Shown one piece after another: positions 52,336 to 60,980 of a stretch of 64,000 bases of DNA. Both the position numbers and the translations under genes were made by a program. Position 1 is the stretch's first letter, and the number at the start of each line of letters is the position of its first letter. A model generated the notes under the pieces. That model did not search any database and was not told the DNA's origin. It saw nothing but the letters and a program-made list of their open reading frames with translations. Source of the DNA: Dechloromonas denitrificans. GTDB taxonomy: Bacteria; Pseudomonadota; Gammaproteobacteria; Burkholderiales; Rhodocyclaceae. The DNA lies in assembly GCF_020510665.1 (NCBI RefSeq), contig NZ_CP075187.1, positions 2,004,501 through 2,068,500 on the forward strand, written 5' to 3'.

Positions 52336-52911
52336 TTAGAAAAAGCTTTCATCGACAGTGACAATGTCACCGGGCATCACAAAGGTATTCAACTCTGCCT
52401 TTTGCGAGCGCTGGGATGCATCACCATCCCGAATGATTGAAATCTTGTTGACCGAAGCACGTTCCTTGAACCCCCCAGCCAGCGATGCTGCCTTGCGAAC
52501 AGTCAGGCCTGGCTGGTACGGATAGCCACCAGGCTTATCAACCATGCCGTTGATGTAAAACGGACGATACTCTTCAATCTGGACAGAAACCTTCGGATTT
52601 ACCAGGTAGCGCCCCTTCAGGCCGCTGGTCACAATTCGCTCTAGGTCGCCGGTTGTCAATCCCAGAACCTTGACTTCACCCAGCGCAGGATAGGAAACAG
52701 ACCCGGCATCAGTGAGCCGGATCTTTTCCTTGCTGAGGTCATCTTCGCCGAGGACACGAATGGTAATTACGTCTCCTGCCGCCAAGCGATAAGTGGACAG
52801 CCCCGTCGCAGGAGCTGCACGATCATTACCGGAAAGCGATGGAACATCAGACTGGGCGTAAGCCAAAGATACAGACAACACCCAAACCATCAATAGCCGA
52901 AGAAAACCCAC
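52336..52911 (-). CDS. Polysaccharide export outer-membrane protein (Wza/EpsA-like)
   Basis: 191 residues from GTG 52911, which has GAGG 8 bases upstream and gives the signal peptide GFLRLLMVWVLSVSLAYA; a TTG at 52932 is possible but has no ribosome site. The Poly_export domain (YRLAAGDVITIRVLGEDDLS) and an SLBB domain (YINGMVDKPGGYPYQPGLTV) are present. There is no lipobox Cys and it is half the length of Wza, so it is the short periplasmic type that works with a separate outer-membrane barrel, here the EpsL-like protein encoded upstream. Confidence 0.9.
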   Translation of the reverse strand: MGFLRLLMVWVLSVSLAYAQSDVPSLSGNDRAAPATGLSTYRLAAGDVITIRVLGEDDLSKEKIRLTDAGSVSYPALGEVKVLGLTTGDLERIVTSGLKGRYLVNPKVSVQIEEYRPFYINGMVDKPGGYPYQPGLTVRKAASLAGGFKERASVNKISIIRDGDASQRSQKAELNTFVMPGDIVTVDESFF

Positions 52912-52935
52912 AACAAAACCTCGCTTAGACAAAAC

Positions 52936-54345
52936 TTAGAGAACGACTTCAAGGGTTGCCATCATGACGTCGCGCTTGAAGTCATAGGTATCCTGGTTGG
53001 AATTCCGGTCCGTGCGATTCCAGTCTAGGCCAACCCGTGCGCGGTAACCCACTTCGTGGAAGAAGCCCAGACCATAGTTACGCGTACTATCTTCACGAGC
53101 GTCACCGGAATACTGGCTTTTCAACAGCCCCAGATTGGCACGGGAAGAGATGTAGCTGGCCCACTTGTGATTCCATACCAACGTCGTACCACTATTGATC
53201 ACGTAGTTGCCGATGCCGGTCGAATCTGCTGGGGCGCGCGAACTTTGCAGATCAAACTGCGAATAAGTCAGTGGCGACCAACGCAAGCCACCTTCCCAGC
53301 TACCCATCGTGGCGTCCTTGCGCGAACCATCATCAAAATTCTTGTGCGCCTGACCCACCTTGATCGTACCCGTAGTTTTCGCGGTGGCTTCCCAAGTCAA
53401 GCCTGCATACAGGCGAGTATCGGTATTATCCGAAGTAGAAAGCGGGGAAACGTAGTTAGCCCAGGTGTTGCGAGCTTCGAACACCAGAGAGGTCCGGGGC
53501 ATGAAACGATAGAAGAAGCGACCGGACACCGTGGTCAAGTCAACATCGGACTGGACCGTGGTATTGCGATTATTGTCATAACGCTTGCGCATGAAGGAGG
53601 TTTCGCCTTCGATGCGACCGACGGCACCTTGAGCACCATAAATCCCCAAGGCACGAACCACTGGAGCATGCCAGCGATCGGGCTCCTGCGAGCTGGCACG
53701 GTCAGTTGAGCCGCGCGGGTCGGTCTTGTCCAGATAGCCTACACCCCAGCCAAGGCGCACTCGGCTGGTGAAATAATTGTCGCCAGCCGCCCAGAATTCA
53801 TGGTGGTTAAAATCGTCAGAGGCAGCGTTTGCGTAATGAGCATAGTTGCCAAGGTAGCTCAGTGTGTAGCGGTCACCATGGGTTTTAAGCTCAGTAACCA
53901 GTTCAGGACGTAGCACCACGAACTCGGAGGACTTCTGGTTGGTATTGGTCCCCAACACATTGTTGTTACGGCCAAAACCAATCATTGCCGCAGGATAAAT
54001 GAAGACGCCATTATCGAAACGAATCGGACGCCCCTTCGCAGGCGAGGTCATGATTGCATTTTCCTGCGCGGGAGTACGACCGCCCGCCACACCGGAACCA
54101 CCGAGCTCATACCCTGTCGTCACCGACTGCTGGCCAATGCTGCTACCTGTATCTGCTCCGCCAAAGAAAAGACCGCCGGCAGCGCCACTGCTCCAGGTTG
54201 TTGCTCCTTCGCCAGCCTCTACCGTTGATTTTGCCTTTGCGGCATCTGCTGCTTGAGCACCTTCATCAGCGGCATATGCAGAGCTGGACAACAGCCCCAG
54301 CGCCAGAATTAGCGTAATGGCGGATCGCGTTTCACGATTAGACAA
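52936..54345 (-). CDS. epsL: EpsL-like outer-membrane beta-barrel protein
   Basis: 469 residues from TTG 54345, chosen because GGGAGAG lies 5 bases upstream and a Sec signal follows (NRETRSAITLILALGLLSSSAYA); ATG 54372 has no ribosome site. The mature part from about residue 115 is rich in alternating aromatic/polar strands and ends DVMMATLEVVL, with a C-terminal hydrophobic pattern typical of outer-membrane barrels. It resembles EpsL-type proteins of beta-proteobacterial EPS operons and could form the export pore. It is the first gene of the export operon. Confidence 0.82.
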   Translation of the reverse strand: MSNRETRSAITLILALGLLSSSAYAADEGAQAADAAKAKSTVEAGEGATTWSSGAAGGLFFGGADTGSSIGQQSVTTGYELGGSGVAGGRTPAQENAIMTSPAKGRPIRFDNGVFIYPAAMIGFGRNNNVLGTNTNQKSSEFVVLRPELVTELKTHGDRYTLSYLGNYAHYANAASDDFNHHEFWAAGDNYFTSRVRLGWGVGYLDKTDPRGSTDRASSQEPDRWHAPVVRALGIYGAQGAVGRIEGETSFMRKRYDNNRNTTVQSDVDLTTVSGRFFYRFMPRTSLVFEARNTWANYVSPLSTSDNTDTRLYAGLTWEATAKTTGTIKVGQAHKNFDDGSRKDATMGSWEGGLRWSPLTYSQFDLQSSRAPADSTGIGNYVINSGTTLVWNHKWASYISSRANLGLLKSQYSGDAREDSTRNYGLGFFHEVGYRARVGLDWNRTDRNSNQDTYDFKRDVMMATLEVVL

Positions 54346-54510
54346 AATAACTCTCCCGAACAGAATAGGCATTCAACAGTCCACGGCGGAGCGTAGACAA
54401 ACTTCTTGAATTCTAACACTGACGGCATGCGTTTTGTATAAAGTTGTAAATCGACCACCACTTATTGTGCACTTGCAACAAAAATCAAACGCAAGCAAAG
54501 AAACTGACAC

Positions 54511-54539
54511 GAGGGGCTCCAGCACAAAAAGAGCCCCTC
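54511..54539. terminator. Hairpin after the copper chaperone gene
   Basis: A 9-bp perfect stem GAGGGGCTC / GAGCCCCTC with an 11-base loop, 46 bases past the PCu(A)C stop. No T-run follows on the minus strand, so terminator function is uncertain. The rest of the gap 54346-54584 must carry the epsL promoter, which was not resolved. Confidence 0.4.
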
Positions 54540-54584
54540 ATAAAAACAAGGGATTGCTGCGGTCAACAAAACCCCAAGGCTGTT

Positions 54585-55055
54585 TTAGTGCTTGTGATTC
54601 ATGTGATCCATAGACGCAGGCGCCACGGTCGGCCTAACAACCTTGGCATCGACCACCTTACTGCTCCCATCGTCAAAACTCAGGGTAATCGGGACCACAT
54701 CCCCCTCTTTCATTGGCGCTTTGAGATCAATCAACATGATGTGCAAACTTCCCGGCTTGAGCACAGCTTCGGATTTCGACTTGATTTCGATCGCTGACAC
54801 CGGACGCATTTTCATCACACCCGCCTCGTTGAGATGGGTGTGCAATTCGGTAACCTTGGAAGCCGAGTTATCTGCCTTAAGGACCTTGACGTCCTTTTCG
54901 CCATTATTCTTGATCACCATAAAGGCGCCAGTTGCCGGCGCATTGGGCGGCGCCAAACGAACATAGGCATCCTGAACCGATACGGCATCGGCAGCACCGG
55001 CAAACACGCCGGCGGAAAACATCAGGCCGGCGGCCAGCAGGGACAGGTGTTTCAT
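54585..55055 (-). CDS. Periplasmic copper chaperone PCu(A)C
   Basis: 156 residues from ATG 55055 with AAGGAG 9 bases upstream. A Sec signal peptide (KHLSLLAAGLMFSAGVFAGA) precedes the DUF461 domain. The copper ligands follow the H-M pattern: ELHTHLNEAGVMKM then GSLHIMLIDL. A His/Met-rich tail (MDHMNHKH) adds possible metal sites. Such proteins pass Cu(I) to CuA centres, usually with SCO. Here the three-gene set lies divergent from nosZ, so delivery to the NosZ CuA site is the likely role. Confidence 0.9.
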   Translation of the reverse strand: MKHLSLLAAGLMFSAGVFAGAADAVSVQDAYVRLAPPNAPATGAFMVIKNNGEKDVKVLKADNSASKVTELHTHLNEAGVMKMRPVSAIEIKSKSEAVLKPGSLHIMLIDLKAPMKEGDVVPITLSFDDGSSKVVDAKVVRPTVAPASMDHMNHKH

Positions 55056-55069
55056 GAGCAACTTCTCCT

Positions 55070-55675
55070 TCAGGGTTTCTGGTTCAAATATTTACGAATT
55101 GCCACAACCACCTGGTCGGGGGGCGTGGCATGAGCAATCTTGCCAAGCAGGGCACCATCTGTGCCGACCACATAAGTATCCGATGTGTGATCGACGACAT
55201 AACCCCCGCCTGCAGTTTCAACTTTCTGGCGCGCATAAAAAACACCATAGCGCTTGGCTATTTCAGCAAGATTTTGCGATGCCCCCGTTACGCCAATGAT
55301 TTGTGGATGGAAAAATTCTGCATACTCCTTGAGACGTGACGGCGTGTCGCGCTCCGGGTCGACAGACACAAAAAGCATGGCCACTCGCGCCAACTCATCC
55401 GGAGCCAGTTGCTTCAATCCTTCTGAAGTGGCACTCAAGGATGTCGGGCAGATATCCGGACAATAGGTGTATCCAAAATAAAGTAGAACCAGCTTGCCAC
55501 GAAAATCCTGGAGCGACACAGGACCAGAGGCAGAGTCCAGCGTGAAATCCCCCCCCGCCACTGTCGCAGCTTTTGGCAATTGACGGTCAGGCAATTCAGG
55601 ATGCCAAAACAAGGCGAGTCCAAGCACCAGCGCAGCAAGGAGACCGGCAATCCCCAGAAGAATACGTTCTGACAT
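55070..55675 (-). CDS. SCO1/SenC family copper metallochaperone
   Basis: 201 residues. One N-terminal membrane anchor (ILLGIAGLLAALVLGLALFW) precedes a thioredoxin fold with the copper site CPDIC (Cys72, Cys76) and a distal His in VVDHTSDTYVV. SCO proteins assemble CuA centres of cytochrome oxidase or N2O reductase. The ATG overlaps the upstream stop (TAATG). The PCu(A)C gene follows at 14 bases, with its ribosome site directly after the SCO stop. Confidence 0.92.
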   Translation of the reverse strand: MSERILLGIAGLLAALVLGLALFWHPELPDRQLPKAATVAGGDFTLDSASGPVSLQDFRGKLVLLYFGYTYCPDICPTSLSATSEGLKQLAPDELARVAMLFVSVDPERDTPSRLKEYAEFFHPQIIGVTGASQNLAEIAKRYGVFYARQKVETAGGGYVVDHTSDTYVVGTDGALLGKIAHATPPDQVVVAIRKYLNQKP

Positions 55676-56145
55676 TACTCATGAGCTCCGGCAGAAAAAC
55701 GATATGGAATGGCAATCCGTTCAGCACCGGTTTCAACAAGTACGGTCACCTGCCAGTCCATCAAACCAGTAATGCAAACCGGCAAACTGACTTCGGCTGC
55801 ATATTGCCCCGGAGCGCGCAACCCAAGTTCAGGGCGATTCAGCCCCATATTCATGTCGACACCAGCAAAATCAACTTCCACCTTGCCCGGTGTAAAGCCA
55901 CTTGTTGCGACCCGGATTTCAAATGGCCTGACCATTGGAATCGGCAAAACACTGCTGGACAATTCAATACGCCCACCTGACGGCAACTCAACGGCGCACG
56001 ATTCGCGCTGGAGGTTACACGCAGGATCAGGCCGAACAGTTACATCCGCCTTGGGTAAAAGTATTGGTGAGAGTTTGTAGCCGACCACCACAACCAGCGC
56101 AATCAGCAAGATGCCGATCGTATCTATCAGTATTTTTTTATTCAC
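55675..56145 (-). CDS. Membrane-anchored FixH/YtkA-like protein of the copper gene set
   Basis: 156 residues from a GTG at 56145. An N-terminal helix (ILIDTIGILLIALVVVVGYKL) precedes a beta-rich periplasmic domain with three Cys (CNLQRESCAV and a later PVCITG) and a MNMG segment that may bind metal. The pattern resembles FixH/YtkA-like domains. It begins the divergent operon FixH-like-SCO-PCu(A)C, 197 bases from the nosZ start. The role is inferred from neighbours as copper handling for N2O reductase. Confidence 0.65.
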   Translation of the reverse strand: MNKKILIDTIGILLIALVVVVGYKLSPILLPKADVTVRPDPACNLQRESCAVELPSGGRIELSSSVLPIPMVRPFEIRVATSGFTPGKVEVDFAGVDMNMGLNRPELGLRAPGQYAAEVSLPVCITGLMDWQVTVLVETGAERIAIPYRFSAGAHE

Positions 56146-56211
56146 GCGATGAGCTCTTGAGCACGCCAAACAGGGGTTTCCCGCATTTTCCCTGAAGAAG
56201 TGCCAATGGAA

Positions 56212-56225
56212 TTAACAAACATCAA
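56212..56225 (+). promoter_or_regulatory. Candidate FNR/DNR-type site upstream of nosZ
   Basis: TTAACAAACATCAA matches TTGAT-N4-ATCAA in 8 of 10 defined bases, with a perfect right half-site. It is centred 41.5 bases upstream of a start predicted at about 56260 from the -10-like TACAGT at 56248-56253, the spacing of class II FNR-type promoters. nosZ is known to be controlled by such regulators, but the left half-site is weak. Confidence 0.4.
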
Positions 56226-56341
56226 TTTTTTCACACTCTACGAGGAATACAGTGTGCGACAAATTGCCGCAGCGACGATTTGCCGCATGCAGCAATCGGG
56301 GAACAGAAGTACAACTTCTTGTATCAATGGGAGATTTTCAA

Positions 56342-58633
56342 ATGAATAAATTTGCAGTCAAATCCTCCGTGCTGCTTCTTGCAGCGGGGATCGGTTTCGG
56401 TGCCGCCTCATCCTGGGCCGCCGAGTCGCTGCAGGACGTGATGAAGCGTCGCGGTCTGAGCCAGCAGGATCTGCTGGCTGCGTCCAAGACCTATGTCCCG
56501 ACCGGCAAGCGCGATGAATTCGTGGTTTTTGCATCTGGCGGCCAGTCTGGCCAGATCATTGTGTATGGCATTCCGTCCATGCGCATCCTGAAATACATCG
56601 GTGTTTTCACCCCGGAACCATGGCAGGGCTACGGCTTCGATGAAAACTCGAAGGCAGTGCTGCGTCAGGGCAATATCGACGGCAAGGAAATCAACTGGGG
56701 CGATACGCACCACCCGGCCATTTCCGAAACCCAGGGTAAATACGACGGTCAGTTCCTGTTCATCAACGACAAGGCCAATCCGCGCCTCGCCGTGATCGAC
56801 CTGCGTGACTTCGAAACCAAGCAGATCGTGGTCAACCCGATCTACAAGTCGGAGCACGGTGGCGCTTTCGTCACCCCGAATACCGAATACGTTATCGAAG
56901 CAGCCCAGTATGCAACGCCGCTCGAAAACAAGAAGTTCTACCCGCTTGAAGAGTTCAACGAAAAGTATCGTGGTGGCGTGACCTACTGGAAGTTCGACCG
57001 TAAGGAAGGCCGCCTCGACCCGAAGCAGTCCTTCTCCCTCGAACTGCCGCCGTACTCCCAGGATTTGTCCGATGCTGGCAAAGGTCCGTCTGATGGCTGG
57101 TCCTTCACCAACTCTTTCTGTTCCGAGCGTTACGTTGGCGGCATTGAAAAAGGCCGTCCGCCGTATGAAGCTGGTTGCTCCGCCAAGGACACCGACTATC
57201 TGCACGTGATCAACTGGAAGAAGGCTGCTGAACTGGTTGCCGCCGGCAAAGCCAAGAAGATCAACGGCCACAACGTACTGCCGATGGATGTGTCGATCAA
57301 AGAAGGCATCCTCTTCCTGGTTCCGGAACCGAAATCTCCGCACGGTGTGGACGTCACCCCGGACGGCAAGTTCCTGACTGTCGCAGGCAAGCTGGACACC
57401 CACGTTTCCGTCTATTCCTTCGAGAAGATTCAGGCCGCCATCAAGGCTGGCAAGTTCGAATCCAAGGATCCGTACGGCATTCCGGTCATTGGCATGAAGG
57501 ACGCCCTGCACGCTCAGGTCCAACTCGGCCTCGGCCCCTTGCACACCCAGTATGACTCCAAGCCGTGTATTGCCTACACCTCGCTCTATGTTGACTCGCA
57601 AGTCGTCAAATGGAACCACTGCGAAGGCAAGGTACTGGACAAGATTTCCGTCCATTACAACATTGGCCACCTGATGACCATGGAAGGCGACTCTGCCGAT
57701 CCGAAGGGTCGTTACCTGGTTGCGCTGAACAAGCTGGCCATCGACCGTTTCGTGCCGGTTGGTCCGCTGCATCCGCAGAACCATCAGCTGATCGACATTT
57801 CGAACGACAAGATGCAACTGTTGTACGACATGCCGCTGCCGCTGGGTGAGCCGCACTATGCAGTCGCCATCGATGCAACCAAGCTGAAACCAGGCGTCCG
57901 CTACAAGGTCGGCACCGATTCCCGTACCGACAAGCCGCACCCGGGCGCTGTCCGTGCAGGTGAAGAACGTACCGAGAAGAAGGGCAACAAGATCACTGTC
58001 TATGGCACGCTGATCCGTTCCCACATCACCCCGGAAACCATCGAAGCTGACGTTGGCGACGAAGTCACCATCCACCTGACCAACCTTGAACGCGCCCAGG
58101 ACGAAACCCACGGTTTCACCGTGTCGACCATGAACGTTCATGCCTCAGTTGAACCGGGCAAGACAGTGACCGTCAAGTTCAAGGCTGACAAGGAAGGCGT
58201 CTATCCGTACTACTGCACGGAATTCTGCTCTGCCCTGCACCTTGAAATGCAAGGTTACCTGCTGGTCAAGCCGAAGGGCTGGAAGCCGACGAAGACCGAG
58301 ATCGCCAAGGGCAGCTACACCGAAGCCGACTATAAGGCAACGGTCAAGAAGGTTGCTGACACCCAGGCTGTTATCGACTCTGTGGTTGGCTACATCACCA
58401 GCGTCAACTTCAAGGACTTCCCGGACGTGGTCAACATGGTCGATGATGCTACCGACCAGCTGAGCAAGATCAAGGAAGCCAAGGCGAAGCACGAAGCTGC
58501 TGCTGCCAAGAAGGATTGGGAACAAGCCAATCTGTGGGCTGAGCAAGTTTGGCAATACCAGGTCAAGGCAGCCGACATCGGTCTGCGCGCCAAGACCTAC
58601 CTTGAGCAGAACGGTGCCAAGAAGGTCAAGTAA
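56342..58633 (+). CDS. nosZ: Nitrous-oxide reductase, clade II (Sec-type)
   Basis: 763 residues from ATG 56342 with GGGAG 8 bases upstream; the frame stays open to 56252. The signal peptide (MNKFAVKSSVLLLAAGIGFG) has no twin arginine, which marks clade II NosZ. A seven-bladed propeller with CuZ His residues (DTHHPAISET, EHGGAFVTPN, SPHGVDVTPDG) is followed by a cupredoxin domain with the CuA motif CTEFCSALHLEM (residues 625-636). An extra ~115-residue helical tail without CxxCH follows (~650-763). It reduces N2O to N2 in the periplasm as the last step of denitrification. Confidence 0.96.
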   Translation: MNKFAVKSSVLLLAAGIGFGAASSWAAESLQDVMKRRGLSQQDLLAASKTYVPTGKRDEFVVFASGGQSGQIIVYGIPSMRILKYIGVFTPEPWQGYGFDENSKAVLRQGNIDGKEINWGDTHHPAISETQGKYDGQFLFINDKANPRLAVIDLRDFETKQIVVNPIYKSEHGGAFVTPNTEYVIEAAQYATPLENKKFYPLEEFNEKYRGGVTYWKFDRKEGRLDPKQSFSLELPPYSQDLSDAGKGPSDGWSFTNSFCSERYVGGIEKGRPPYEAGCSAKDTDYLHVINWKKAAELVAAGKAKKINGHNVLPMDVSIKEGILFLVPEPKSPHGVDVTPDGKFLTVAGKLDTHVSVYSFEKIQAAIKAGKFESKDPYGIPVIGMKDALHAQVQLGLGPLHTQYDSKPCIAYTSLYVDSQVVKWNHCEGKVLDKISVHYNIGHLMTMEGDSADPKGRYLVALNKLAIDRFVPVGPLHPQNHQLIDISNDKMQLLYDMPLPLGEPHYAVAIDATKLKPGVRYKVGTDSRTDKPHPGAVRAGEERTEKKGNKITVYGTLIRSHITPETIEADVGDEVTIHLTNLERAQDETHGFTVSTMNVHASVEPGKTVTVKFKADKEGVYPYYCTEFCSALHLEMQGYLLVKPKGWKPTKTEIAKGSYTEADYKATVKKVADTQAVIDSVVGYITSVNFKDFPDVVNMVDDATDQLSKIKEAKAKHEAAAAKKDWEQANLWAEQVWQYQVKAADIGLRAKTYLEQNGAKKVK

Positions 58634-58662
58634 GCAATCTTGATCTGACTTAAGGCAATTTT

Positions 58663-58693
58663 CGGGGAGCGGAGTCAATCTGCTCCCCGTTTT
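58663..58693 (+). terminator. Intrinsic terminator/attenuator after nosZ
   Basis: An 8-bp stem CGGGGAGC / GCTCCCCG with an 11-base loop is followed by TTTTACTTT. It lies between nosZ and the first cytochrome gene and would make nosZ transcripts more abundant than the downstream genes. Confidence 0.75.
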
Positions 58694-58713
58694 ACTTTAG
58701 AGAGGGAAAAACC

Positions 58714-59022
58714 ATGAAATTTGTAATGACTCTGATCGCTGCCGCGGTCGTCGCATCTCCTGCTATCGCTGCCCTGGATGGCGCCGCCCTGTATAAGGAC
58801 AAAACCTGCAACGCCTGCCACGGCCCGAAGGGTGACAAGCCGCTGATGCCAAGCTATCCCAAGGTTGCCGGCCAGAATGCTGCTTACATCGAAGCACAGA
58901 TGAAGGACATCAAGAGCGGCGCCCGTAACAACGGCCAAACCGCTGCCATGAAGGGCGTCATGCACCTGGTTAATGACGAAGAGATCAAGGCAATCGCCGA
59001 GCATCTTTCGAAGCTGAAATGA
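58714..59022 (+). CDS. nosC1: Monohaem cytochrome c of the nos cluster
   Basis: 102 residues. A Sec signal (KFVMTLIAAAVVASPAIA) precedes a class I cytochrome c with haem site CNACHG (residues ~32-37) and a distal Met ligand candidate in AAMKGVMHLV. It has GAGAGG upstream. It probably donates electrons to the CuA centre of NosZ, a role taken by a fused domain in some other clade II enzymes. The symbol nosC1 follows epsilonproteobacterial usage and is by analogy. Confidence 0.85.
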   Translation: MKFVMTLIAAAVVASPAIAALDGAALYKDKTCNACHGPKGDKPLMPSYPKVAGQNAAYIEAQMKDIKSGARNNGQTAAMKGVMHLVNDEEIKAIAEHLSKLK

Positions 59023-59028
59023 TCTGTT

Positions 59029-59050
59029 GAAGCCGGGCTTGCCCGGCTTC
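59029..59050 (+). terminator. Hairpin after the monohaem cytochrome gene
   Basis: A 10-bp perfect stem GAAGCCGGGC / GCCCGGCTTC with a 2-base spacer starts 7 bases past the stop. The following T-run is weak, so it may act as an mRNA-stabilising stem rather than a terminator. Confidence 0.5.
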
Positions 59051-59132
59051 TGACCGATATCAAAGAATGCTGATATTCCCAGTGGGACAATGCATTCAGC
59101 GTTAAATACAATTGCCTTAAAAGGACACAAAC

Positions 59133-59900
59133 ATGAAAGCATCACTCCTTTTGATTGGCCTGCTCTCGGCAGGCGTTGCCATGGCCTCCCCGCCCGCCCC
59201 CAAACAGGAAGGCATCGAAGGCAAGGACTACAAGTGGAATGCCCAGGCTGGCGAAAAAGTTGAAGCACTGACCAAGAAGGGTGACAAGAAGCGCGGCGAA
59301 GAAGGTTATGAAACCTGCGGCGCCTGCCACCTCCCGTCTGGTGCTGGCCGTCCTGACGGCACTTTCCCGCAGTTGGCTGGCCAGCACACCACGGTTCTGA
59401 TCAAGCAGATGGCTGACATCCGCGCCGGTCTGCGTGACAATCCGACGATGTACCCGTTTGCCGCCACTTTGACCGATGCGCAGGAACTGGCTGACGTTGC
59501 TGCCTACATCGAAGGCCTGTGCATCCCGATCGATCACGGCCACTACGACTCCAAACCCGGCGATGCCGGCAAGGACTGGAAGGCTCCGACGGATACGGAA
59601 AAGCGCCTGGCCGAAGGCAAGGCACTGTACGAGAAGGAATGTCTGGAATGCCACGGCAAGAACGGTGAAGGCGTCAAAGACAAGTTCTACCCTGTTATCG
59701 CTGGTCAGCACTACAAGTACCTGCTGCGCCAGATGACGGAAATCCGTGACGGCCATCGCCGCAACGCAAACCCGGACATGGTCAAGATCATCAAGAAGTA
59801 CAGCAATGATCAACTGATCTCGATTTCCGCATACCAGTCAAGCCTGGTTATGCCGGGTAACATGTGCAAGCCGAAGGCTGGCGCAGCCAAAAAGAAGTAA
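59133..59900 (+). CDS. nosC2: Dihaem cytochrome c (c4-like) of the nos cluster
   Basis: 255 residues. A Sec signal (KASLLLIGLLSAGVAMA) precedes two cytochrome c domains with haem sites CGACH (residues ~66-70) and CLECH (~170-174), the arrangement of cytochrome c4. It has AAAAGGA upstream. It is expected to relay electrons from the quinol pool (via NosGH/NosB or the bc1 complex) to NosZ. The symbol is by analogy with nos clusters carrying two cytochromes. Confidence 0.86.
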   Translation: MKASLLLIGLLSAGVAMASPPAPKQEGIEGKDYKWNAQAGEKVEALTKKGDKKRGEEGYETCGACHLPSGAGRPDGTFPQLAGQHTTVLIKQMADIRAGLRDNPTMYPFAATLTDAQELADVAAYIEGLCIPIDHGHYDSKPGDAGKDWKAPTDTEKRLAEGKALYEKECLECHGKNGEGVKDKFYPVIAGQHYKYLLRQMTEIRDGHRRNANPDMVKIIKKYSNDQLISISAYQSSLVMPGNMCKPKAGAAKKK

Positions 59901-59911
59901 TTGTTTGACGG

Positions 59912-59942
59912 GAGGCAGCCTGCCGAACAGGCTGCCTCTTTT
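59912..59942 (+). terminator. Intrinsic terminator after dihaem cytochrome gene
   Basis: An 11-bp perfect stem GAGGCAGCCTG / CAGGCTGCCTC with a 5-base loop is followed by TTTT. It separates the cytochrome genes from the nosB-nosD-nosG-nosH group. Confidence 0.8.
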
Positions 59943-59998
59943 ACCCAGGCATCAGAGAATGCTGCAATAACCACACACTGAGAACAGAGAGAAGCGTT

Positions 59999-60973
59999 AT
60001 GGAAAAGCAGAATAAAATCGTTGGTGGTTTAACCCTGATCGCGCTAGTCGCGCTGATCGCCGCCTACTTTGCCCCCATCTGGTGGGTTTCACTGACAGCA
60101 CCCAATTATCCGACCGATGCCTTCCCCGATGGCATCCGTATCCACTTCCATTTTGATGGCGTCTACAACGGCTGCAAGGCTGCGGGCAAAGGCACGCGCA
60201 TGGCCAACGAGATTATCCAGAAGGATCTCTCGCACGAAGATGAACGCTACAACCCGATTACCGACGCCAAGAAAGACCTGAACAAGAATGCCGAAGGTCT
60301 TGATTGCGTTCATGAAATGAACACAATCAACCACTATGTCGGCATGTTCCCGATCGCCACCGGCGCGCCGGTCGAGAAGCCGCTGGCCAAGTTCTTCTTC
60401 GGTTTCTTTGCCGTCATGATGCTGGCTTTTGCACTGCCCAAGAAAAAACCCCGTCTGGCCGTGTTGACCGCAGGTTTCATTGCTGTCGCTGCATGGATGC
60501 TGATCGACCAGTTCGTCATGGGCCATCTGGAAACCCACGTTCAGGCCTACATGCAGGAAGCTGGTACTTTCTTCAAGGACATGGACCTGATCAACACGTG
60601 GGGCAGCAACGTCCGCAACATTTCCAAGCTGGTCATTTGCGGGCTGATTGCCGTGATGGTTGTGGTCATTATCGGCGTAAAACTGATCCGTCCTTTCCAG
60701 CTTCTTCTGGCACTGGTTCCGGCACTGCTGCCAATGTTCTTCGTGATTACCTATGCTGGCTGGTTGTGGTTCTTCGGACACAACATGCATCCGTGGGGCG
60801 CTTTCACCGTCAAGCCGTTCATGCCGACCGTTTTCGGTGAAGGCAAAGTCGCACAGTTCTCGACCTTCTCCTATCCTTACTGGGGTTACGGTCTGCTGGT
60901 TATTATCTTCATCAGCCTGATGCTGGCCCTGCTCATCCGTCGCAAGCAATTGCGCGAAGGCACTGCCGAGTAG
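59999..60973 (+). CDS. nosB: NosB-like membrane protein
   Basis: 324 residues. One N-terminal membrane helix (~9-29) precedes a ~100-residue periplasmic part with two Cys (YNGCKAAGKG, LDCVHEMN). Five or so further helices follow between ~130 and 315. The protein matches the position and topology of NosB, a membrane protein found only in clade II nos clusters. Its biochemical role is not settled; participation in electron transfer to NosZ has been suggested. It is followed 7 bases later by nosD. Confidence 0.75.
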   Translation: MEKQNKIVGGLTLIALVALIAAYFAPIWWVSLTAPNYPTDAFPDGIRIHFHFDGVYNGCKAAGKGTRMANEIIQKDLSHEDERYNPITDAKKDLNKNAEGLDCVHEMNTINHYVGMFPIATGAPVEKPLAKFFFGFFAVMMLAFALPKKKPRLAVLTAGFIAVAAWMLIDQFVMGHLETHVQAYMQEAGTFFKDMDLINTWGSNVRNISKLVICGLIAVMVVVIIGVKLIRPFQLLLALVPALLPMFFVITYAGWLWFFGHNMHPWGAFTVKPFMPTVFGEGKVAQFSTFSYPYWGYGLLVIIFISLMLALLIRRKQLREGTAE

Positions 60974-60980
60974 TACCGGC

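Noticed and set aside
56309..56323. ATCAA half-site close to the nosZ start as an FNR site
   Set aside because: The left half (ACTTC) does not match TTGAT, and it lies only about 30 bases before the start codon, unsuitable for activation.
56408..58141. 577-codon open frame on the minus strand inside nosZ
   Set aside because: It is the mirror of the strongly biased nosZ codons; no ribosome site, no family resemblance, and nosZ is unambiguous on the other strand.
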